Part shown: piece after piece, positions 58,811 to 64,000 of the stretch | Layout of the letters: each line of letters begins with the position of its first letter | Numbering within the stretch: the stretch's first letter is position 1 | Assembly (NCBI GenBank): GCA_903885505.1 | Contig: CAISIU010000101.1 | Span: 1-64,000 of the forward strand | DNA length: 64,000 nt | Reading direction: 5' to 3' | Origin: an uncultured Actinomycetes bacterium | GTDB lineage: Bacteria > Actinomycetota > Acidimicrobiia > Acidimicrobiales > RAAP-2 | The notes under the pieces: model-generated | Databases searched by the model: none | Seen by the model: the letters and a program-made list of their open reading frames with translations, nothing else | Told to the model about the DNA's origin: nothing | Translations under genes and position numbers: made by a program

Positions 58811-59706
58811 ACCCTCCGAGTCGAGTTCTTGGTGAAGATGCCCTGGGGGCGAAGCATCAACACGACAACCAACAGCACGACCGCCACCATGTCGGCGTAA
58901 TTTGAATTCCAGTAGTCATTGATGAGCTGCATGACGACGCCGATGACGATTCCAGAAACCAGGGCTCCAAGGGGGCTGTCGAGGCCACCAATGGCCGCGG
59001 CGATAAAGCCGAGAATGAACATCGCGTCGAGCATGTTGGGGGCGAGGCCACCGGGGTTGAGCGAAATAACCACACCGGCCACCGCACCCACTGCTCCGGC
59101 AATTCCCCATCCAAGTGTGAGAAGTCGACCTACGCGAATCCCCAACAACTTGGAGACTTCGGGGGCCAGCGCGGAGGCTCGCAATTTGAGACCCAGCGAG
59201 GTGTAGTTAAAGAGAATGGCGACGAGCGTCATGATGGCTAACGCTGCTCCGATTTGAAAAGTGGAGAGTGGACTAAGGCCCGTGGGGTTCCCCTCTGATT
59301 GAAAGTTGATGCTGGAAAATGGAGCCGTGGGGTAGCGAGGGATGTTGGTCCACACGGCGCTCGCCACTGCCTCGAGCAACGTGAACATACCGACCATCAC
59401 CACGATGGGATTGATTTCCGCCTTGTGATAGAGCGGCTTTACGATCACGATTTCCGTGAGGGCCGAGAAAATGAAGCCCACGGCGACCGAGATCGCGGCG
59501 GCCACCCAGAAGTTCGCGTGGTGGTCCATTTGGGTCATGCCGATGTAGGTGACGAACATGGCCATGGGGCCCTGCGCGAAGTTTAAGACACGCGTGGCGC
59601 GCCAGACCAGCACGAGACAGAGGGCGACCAGTCCGATGATGACACCTTGAGCGGTGCCACCGGCAATGTCGTTGACGATGCGGTTGGTCAGGATGTTGGC
59701 AATCAT
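58807..59706 (-). CDS. livH: branched-chain amino-acid ABC transporter permease (LivH type)
   Basis: A 299-residue permease with about eight membrane helices. The LivH features are GLVALCLVLVWRATRVLNFAQGPMAMF near the N-terminus and LGIRVGRLLTLGWGIAGAVGAVAGV in the ATPase-contact region. It forms a heterodimer with LivM. It overlaps livF upstream and livM downstream by four bases each. Confidence 0.92.
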   Translation of the reverse strand: MIANILTNRIVNDIAGGTAQGVIIGLVALCLVLVWRATRVLNFAQGPMAMFVTYIGMTQMDHHANFWVAAAISVAVGFIFSALTEIVIVKPLYHKAEINPIVVMVGMFTLLEAVASAVWTNIPRYPTAPFSSINFQSEGNPTGLSPLSTFQIGAALAIMTLVAILFNYTSLGLKLRASALAPEVSKLLGIRVGRLLTLGWGIAGAVGAVAGVVISLNPGGLAPNMLDAMFILGFIAAAIGGLDSPLGALVSGIVIGVVMQLINDYWNSNYADMVAVVLLVVVLMLRPQGIFTKNSTRRV

Positions 59707-60410
59707 TCGGCCATCCCCAAGTAGTACGAGCGCAGCGACTCATCGGCGGCCACCTCGGCCGCGGGTCGCACCGCAATGGATTTGCCGACGTGCAACACGG
59801 CGGCGTAGTCGGAAATCTTGAGCGCGCTCTTCGCGTTCTGCTCCACCAAAATCACCGTCAGGCCAGAGTTGGCACACAGCGTCTTGATCGTGTTCATGAT
59901 GTCTTGAGTCACCAGTGGCGCGAGGCCGAGCGACGGCTCGTCAAGCAACAAAATCTGCGGGTTCGCGATCATGGCGCGGCCGAGAGCCAACATCTGACGT
60001 TCACCACCCGACAGCTGTGCGGCGTACTGCTTGCGACGTTCCTTGAGAACGGGGAACAAGGTGTACTGCTCCTCGAGCCCCGCGGTCACGTTGGTCTTGG
60101 CCCCCAGCGCACCGAGGCGGAGGTTTTCCTCCACCGTGAATTCAGCAATCACTCCTCGTCCTTCAGGAACGTGAGCAATACCGAGGCGAGCAATGGTGTC
60201 GGGACGTTCGCCGATGAGGGCGTGTCCATTGGCAGTAATGCTGCCGGAACGAGGCTTAACGAGACCACTGATGGTGCGCAGCAAGGTGGTCTTGCCGGCA
60301 CCGTTGGCTCCGAGGACGGCGGTGATGGCACCTGTCGGTGCCTCAATGCTGACGTCATCGAGCGCCACGATGGCGCCGTAGGCGACGGAGAGGTGAGAGA
60401 TGGAGATCAT
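59703..60410 (-). CDS. livF: branched-chain amino-acid ABC transporter ATPase (LivF type)
   Basis: A 235-residue ABC ATPase. Walker A is GANGAGKTT, the signature is LSGGERQMLALGRAM and Walker B is ILLLDEPSLGLAP, all typical of LivF. It powers transport together with LivG. It overlaps livG upstream and livH downstream by four bases (ATGA). Confidence 0.93.
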   Translation of the reverse strand: MISISHLSVAYGAIVALDDVSIEAPTGAITAVLGANGAGKTTLLRTISGLVKPRSGSITANGHALIGERPDTIARLGIAHVPEGRGVIAEFTVEENLRLGALGAKTNVTAGLEEQYTLFPVLKERRKQYAAQLSGGERQMLALGRAMIANPQILLLDEPSLGLAPLVTQDIMNTIKTLCANSGLTVILVEQNAKSALKISDYAAVLHVGKSIAVRPAAEVAADESLRSYYLGMAE

Positions 60411-61186
60411 TCGTCGACTCCCAGGTAGGCCTCAATCACGGCGGGGTTCTGACGTACCTCGGACGGCGTGCCGGTCGCAATGACTTTGCCGAAGCTGAGC
60501 ACGACCAGGCGGTCCACCAGCGGCATGACGAAGTCCATGTTGTGCTCGACGAGCAGCACGCCCATCTCGCTGCGCAGGCCGCGAATCAGTTCAGCAAAGG
60601 CATCGAGCTCAGCCTCGTCGAGGCCGGAGGCCGGTTCGTCCAGAAGAAGTAGTGACGGGCGCGCAATCAGGGCACGCGCCACGGCCACGCGCTTGGCAAT
60701 GCCGTAGGGAATGGCCGTGGGCATTTGGGCGGCGTAGTCCGCGACGCCCAGGCGGTCGAGGACGGAGAGGGCTTCGGCCTTCAGTTCTTTTTGTCCGTGC
60801 GGCAGACCCAGCAGTGAGGTCCAGAAGCGACCCCCGGGGCGACTCTGCGCGCCCGCCATCACGTTTTCCAACACCGTGCAGTTCTCGAAGAGCCCAACGC
60901 CCTGCAAGGTGCGTGCCACGCCGGCGCGAGCGAGTTGACTCGGCTGAGGGTTGGTGAGACCAGATTTGGGAAGACGCACCGATCCCTCGGTGGGCTCGAC
61001 GAAACCGCAGGCCACGTTGAACGCGGTGGTCTTGCCGGCACCGTTCGGACCAATGAGGCCCACAATCTCTCCGGGGTTGACCGAAAAGCTGACGTCAGTC
61101 AGTGCGGCGAGACCGCCGAAACGGACGGAAATGGCATCGAGCTCCAAAAGAGTGCTCGATGTCGTGGCGACGGGGGTAGACGACAT
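60407..61186 (-). CDS. livG: branched-chain amino-acid ABC transporter ATPase (LivG type)
   Basis: A 259-residue ABC ATPase, first gene of the liv operon. Walker A is GPNGAGKTT and Walker B is LLLLDEPASGLDEAE. The signature position reads IPYGIAKRVAVARAL, the relaxed form usual in LivG proteins. The start is taken at ATG 61186, with GGAAAG upstream, rather than the ORF-track TTG at 61198. A TAATTT hexamer 10 bases before it could be the -10. The gene is divergent from the membrane-protein operon. Confidence 0.92.
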   Translation of the reverse strand: MSSTPVATTSSTLLELDAISVRFGGLAALTDVSFSVNPGEIVGLIGPNGAGKTTAFNVACGFVEPTEGSVRLPKSGLTNPQPSQLARAGVARTLQGVGLFENCTVLENVMAGAQSRPGGRFWTSLLGLPHGQKELKAEALSVLDRLGVADYAAQMPTAIPYGIAKRVAVARALIARPSLLLLDEPASGLDEAELDAFAELIRGLRSEMGVLLVEHNMDFVMPLVDRLVVLSFGKVIATGTPSEVRQNPAVIEAYLGVDE

Positions 61187-61250
61187 AACTCTTTCCAAAT
61201 TAGTCGGCGCGCACTCGCTCGATTAACCCCGTCCCCCGAGGAGAGGTGAC

Positions 61251-61261
61251 GTAACCGTTAC
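61251..61261 (+). promoter_or_regulatory. palindrome GTAACCGTTAC overlapping the -10 of the membrane-protein operon
   Basis: A perfect 5-base-arm inverted repeat overlaps the first three bases of the -10 hexamer at 61259 and is an operator candidate. It lies in the liv divergent region, so it might affect both directions. Confidence 0.35.
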
Positions 61262-61264
61262 ATT
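61259..61264 (+). promoter_or_regulatory. -10 element (TACATT), leaderless promoter of the membrane-protein operon
   Basis: TACATT ends 6 bases before the ATG at 61271, and no Shine-Dalgarno sequence lies between. Confidence 0.55.
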
Positions 61265-61270
61265 GGTCGC

Positions 61271-61999
61271 ATGTTGGCCACCACCACCGCGTTTCCCTAC
61301 GCGCTGGTCGTGGCCGTTTTTCTCGCCGCCCTTGTGGAGATGGTGGAAGCCCTCACCATCGTGGTGGCGGTGGGTCACGCGCGGTCGTGGCGATCAGCCC
61401 TCGAGGGAACGGGTCTCGCTCTTCTATGCCTCACCATCCTCGTGGCGATCGTGGGTCCGGCTATCAGTCACGTGCCCTTGACGCCGATGCGCGTCATTGT
61501 CGGCGCCATTTTGCTCGTCTTTGGCTTGCAGTGGCTGCGCAAGGCTGTTCTTCGAGCATCGGGTCATAAGGCCCTTCACGACGAAGATGAGATTTATCGC
61601 GACACCGTGGCGCAGCTGCGTGCGGCTGGTCAACCCGTGGGCCGCGATCGCCTCGCGGTGGTGACGAGTTTCAAGGGAGTCTTCCTCGAGGGGCTTGAAG
61701 TCGTCATCATGGTGGTCACCTTGGGGGCGCAGCGACACCAGATCTTGATTGCTACGGCCTCGGCCGTGTCGGCCACGGTGCTCGTTGCCATCGTCGGTGC
61801 CATCGTGGCGAAGCAACTCAACAACGTGCCCGAGAATTTCATGAAGGCCACCGTGGGCGTGCTACTCGTCACGTACGGCGTCTTTTGGTCCGGTGAAGGC
61901 GTCGGGGTGGTGTGGCCGCACGGCGACGTGATGTTGCTGGCCATTGCCGGTCTCGTGGCCGCGGGCGTCTGGGTCCAGATACAGGTGGCGCGCCGATGA
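61271..61999 (+). CDS. COG4280-like membrane protein with FTR1-like repeated acidic motifs
   Basis: A 242-residue protein with about seven membrane helices. Two halves each contain an acidic helix motif: ALVEMVEALTIVVAVG near residue 25 and VFLEGLEVVIMVVTLG in the middle. The second resembles the R-E-x-x-E helices of FTR1 iron permeases, and the first is a variant. The overall pattern matches the COG4280 group of predicted membrane proteins and hints at a cation transporter. The substrate is unknown. Its stop overlaps the ATG of the next gene (ATGA). Confidence 0.6.
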   Translation: MLATTTAFPYALVVAVFLAALVEMVEALTIVVAVGHARSWRSALEGTGLALLCLTILVAIVGPAISHVPLTPMRVIVGAILLVFGLQWLRKAVLRASGHKALHDEDEIYRDTVAQLRAAGQPVGRDRLAVVTSFKGVFLEGLEVVIMVVTLGAQRHQILIATASAVSATVLVAIVGAIVAKQLNNVPENFMKATVGVLLVTYGVFWSGEGVGVVWPHGDVMLLAIAGLVAAGVWVQIQVARR

Positions 62000-62232
62000 G
62001 ATTCGTCCGTCTTCTTGGATCCGCCGTGGCGGGTACCGGGCGTTTCCTCTGGGACTTCTTGGTGGGCGATACTCCCGAAATATTCGTGGCGGTATGCGTC
62101 GCTCTCGCGGCTGTGGCCGTGATCTCGCATCATCGACACTCGTCTCTCGGCGGGTGGGTGCTGCTCGTGGCGACCTTCGTGATTTTGGGCGGCAGCGTGA
62201 TGAAGGCCATCCGAACGTCAAAGAAGAAGTAA
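61996..62232 (+). CDS. small two-helix membrane protein
   Basis: A 78-residue protein whose N-terminal part contains WDFLVGDTPEIFVAVCV. It has two predicted helices (about 28-46 and 53-68) and a lysine-rich C-terminus (RTSKKK). The charged end suggests a cytoplasmic tail. The ORF-track start lies in the previous gene, and ATG 61996 overlaps its stop. Its TAA overlaps the next ATG (TAATG), so it is the middle gene of a tightly coupled operon. No family is assigned. Confidence 0.7.
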   Translation: MRFVRLLGSAVAGTGRFLWDFLVGDTPEIFVAVCVALAAVAVISHHRHSSLGGWVLLVATFVILGGSVMKAIRTSKKK

Positions 62233-63998
62233 TGCGCGCTCGTCGAGCGCCATGGTGGTGGTACGGACTTGGCACCACCCTGGTCGCCCTCGCGCTCTAT
62301 CAGCGAGTCGTCGCACACCCCACATCGACGGTGCTCGGCTGGGGAATAGATGACCCGATTCAGCAGACGTGGTTCGTGGCGTGGTCCGCACACGCTGCCG
62401 CACACGGACTCAATCCTTTCTTTAGTGGCGCGATGAACGCCCCGCACGGGATCAACCTGATGACCAATACATCCCTGTTGGCGGTGGGCTATCTCGTCGC
62501 GCCACTGACGTGGTTGGTGGGACCCGTGTTCTCACTCAACGTCATCTTCGTGGGCGGCGTCGTGGCCACTGCGCTCTCGGCTGCTCTCGTCATGCATCGC
62601 CAAGGGCTGGAGCGCGGGCCCGCGATGTTCGGTGGCGCACTGGTGGCCCTGGGGCCCGCCCTCCTCATTCATGGGCAGAACCACGCCTTCATGGTCGCGA
62701 GTGCGGGTCTCTGTTGGTGGATCGACGCCGTTCTCCAATCGCTGTCGGGCCGTTGGTCGCTTCGTCGCGCCGCCTTATCGACGTCACTGTGGACCGCGTG
62801 GTGCTTCCTGGTGTCGTTGGAAACCTTCTTTATCGTGGGCGTTTTCTTGCTGGGTGCCCTCGTCGTCGTGGCGATCACACGGGTTAGTCGTCGTGATCGA
62901 GTTCGCGAACTCATGTTGTATGTCCTGGGTGTCGGCGCTGTCAGCGCCGTGCTACTTGCCGCTCCGCTCTACGCGTTGATGGCGGGCCGACAGCACATCG
63001 CGGGCCCACCCCACGCATGGGTCACTCAACTAACGACGACGTGGTCGCAATTGATCAGACCAGGAACCTGGGTGGCAATCGCACCGCTCGGTCGCGACCC
63101 GCGTCACCACGTCTTTTTGTCGGGGTCGTTCTTTAATGGCGGCTACCTCGGTGTCTTCTTTCTCCTGGCGGTGCTGGTGGCACTGGCCGTGACGTGGTCG
63201 CGACGTCGCACTCGCGTGGCATTGCTTGTCGCCGTCATCGCACTTCTCGCCTCAGGTGGCGCCCACCCTCAATTACCGGGACTGGGCTCCGTGTGGTCGC
63301 CCTACCGACTCGTGGTTGGCCTCCCCGGTTTCTCATCGGTGATGCCGCGCAATTTTTCGGTGGTGGTGCTGGCGGCACTCGCGTGGATTATCGCTGACGC
63401 AGTTCAGGAACTCTCTCATCGTTCGCGGATGACATCGCGTGGTGCGGCGGTGGCGATCGCGGTGCTCGCCGTCGTCGGCTTCGTCCCGAACCAGGCCTAC
63501 GCCGCTCGCTACGTGAAGGTCGAACGGTGGTATTCCTCGCCGGCGGGAACGCACGCGGTTCCCGACAACTCTCTCGTGCTCGCCTACCCCTACCCCGAGG
63601 GCGTGAGAAACGTCTCGTTGTTAGATCAGGCTGACGCTGCCCTGCGCTATCGACTGGTGGGTGGTCAGGCCATCGTGCCGAGTGTCACGGGATCGGCGCA
63701 GCAAGTTCCCGTCGGCCCCTACCGCCCCTTTTACGACCTCTTCGTTCGCTCCTACGAACGTCCGACTTTCGCCTTCGGTATCTATCCCGAACCGGTAGGG
63801 CCGCTACCGCCCGACACGCCCGCCACCTGGCACCAACTCGCCGCCGTGGCGACAACCGCCCACATCAATCGCATTGTGGTGACACCGCGAGGTCATGACC
63901 CCGCGCAGGTACGGCGCTACCTCACCCACGCTTTTGGGTCGGGCCACCACGATGCCAGTGGCGTGTGGTGGTGGGACATTCCCCGGTCGAAAAGTTAA
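62232..63998 (+). CDS. polytopic membrane protein, GT-C glycosyltransferase-like
   Basis: A 588-residue protein with 9-11 membrane helices in the first 450 residues and a soluble C-terminal domain of about 130 residues. The first loop has an acidic GWGIDDPIQQTW segment and a later DAVLQSL helix, an arrangement like the acidic first loop of GT-C enzymes that use lipid-linked sugars. No precise family is recognised. The C-terminal part (VLAYPYPEGVRNVSLLDQADAALRYRLVGG) resembles the extracytoplasmic tail of large membrane sugar transferases. The start at ATG 62232 overlaps the previous stop. The gene ends 2 bases before the window edge. Confidence 0.65.
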   Translation: MRARRAPWWWYGLGTTLVALALYQRVVAHPTSTVLGWGIDDPIQQTWFVAWSAHAAAHGLNPFFSGAMNAPHGINLMTNTSLLAVGYLVAPLTWLVGPVFSLNVIFVGGVVATALSAALVMHRQGLERGPAMFGGALVALGPALLIHGQNHAFMVASAGLCWWIDAVLQSLSGRWSLRRAALSTSLWTAWCFLVSLETFFIVGVFLLGALVVVAITRVSRRDRVRELMLYVLGVGAVSAVLLAAPLYALMAGRQHIAGPPHAWVTQLTTTWSQLIRPGTWVAIAPLGRDPRHHVFLSGSFFNGGYLGVFFLLAVLVALAVTWSRRRTRVALLVAVIALLASGGAHPQLPGLGSVWSPYRLVVGLPGFSSVMPRNFSVVVLAALAWIIADAVQELSHRSRMTSRGAAVAIAVLAVVGFVPNQAYAARYVKVERWYSSPAGTHAVPDNSLVLAYPYPEGVRNVSLLDQADAALRYRLVGGQAIVPSVTGSAQQVPVGPYRPFYDLFVRSYERPTFAFGIYPEPVGPLPPDTPATWHQLAAVATTAHINRIVVTPRGHDPAQVRRYLTHAFGSGHHDASGVWWWDIPRSKS

Positions 63999-64000
63999 AG

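Overview
The window is a compact, gene-dense chromosomal segment of a high-GC actinobacterium. I favour the class Acidimicrobiia at moderate confidence. The evidence is an actinobacterial-type LexA box (GAAC-N4-GTTC) in front of recA, the rimO-pgsA-cinA gene order upstream of recA, many short -10-like hexamers directly in front of ATG/GTG codons (a leaderless-mRNA signature), and very large secreted Ser/Thr/Ala-rich proteins with fibronectin-III, pentapeptide and sedolisin domains. There are about 60 protein genes, two tRNA-Ser genes and four clear intrinsic terminators. I see no insertion sequence, prophage, integrase, CRISPR array or rRNA, and no gene-free stretch longer than 300 bases.

Layout. 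1-4.4 kb holds small metabolic and housekeeping genes: a YdeI-type protein, a P-loop kinase, a PCuAC-like protein, an alpha/beta hydrolase, a PepSY-like secreted protein, a methyltransferase and a Rieske oxygenase. 4.5-9.1 kb is one 1546-residue surface protein. 9.2-16.2 kb has a VOC protein with a TetR regulator, two GNAT acetyltransferases, an agmatinase-type ureohydrolase, and a minus-strand group with a PLP decarboxylase, PsiE, a YczE-type membrane protein and kynureninase. 16.4-25.9 kb has tRNA-Ser(TGA), a glycosyltransferase, typA, two unrecognised genes, a 47-residue membrane protein and the Lhr helicase. 25.9-31.4 kb has two large secreted proteins, a GH25-like barrel and an S53 peptidase, which appear to share a non-catalytic module. 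31.5-36.9 kb has a DUF4395 protein, a TauE/SafE permease, a NUDIX hydrolase, a complete polar amino-acid ABC importer and an SGNH hydrolase. 37-45.5 kb has an acyltransferase, tRNA-Ser(GCT), rimO-pgsA-cinA-alkB, an MFS exporter, an esterase of the beta-lactamase fold and recA. 45.5-56.2 kb has a Baeyer-Villiger monooxygenase, an acyltransferase with an MFS exporter, serB, a ferredoxin-P450 pair, aminopeptidase P, and an ECF sigma factor with a membrane partner set between two enoyl-CoA hydratase paralogues. 56.3-64 kb has a complete branched-chain amino-acid ABC importer (livGFHMJ order on the minus strand) and a three-gene membrane-protein operon ending in a GT-C-like protein.

How it works together. 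Most operons are translationally coupled by ATGA, GTGA, TAATG or TGATG overlaps, and convergent neighbours often interlock by a 4-base stop/stop overlap. More than 20 likely transcription-unit starts show TANNNT placed 6 to 9 bases before the start codon. I used this signature to choose starts for several genes and to support a 47-residue gene absent from the ORF track. Genes for secreted binding proteins, recA and rimO carry Shine-Dalgarno sequences instead. No single obviously new defence or biosynthetic system is evident. The most unusual items are the leaderless architecture, the paired secreted proteins sharing a module, the giant FN3/pentapeptide protein, and the sigma-factor cassette embedded between duplicated hydratase genes.
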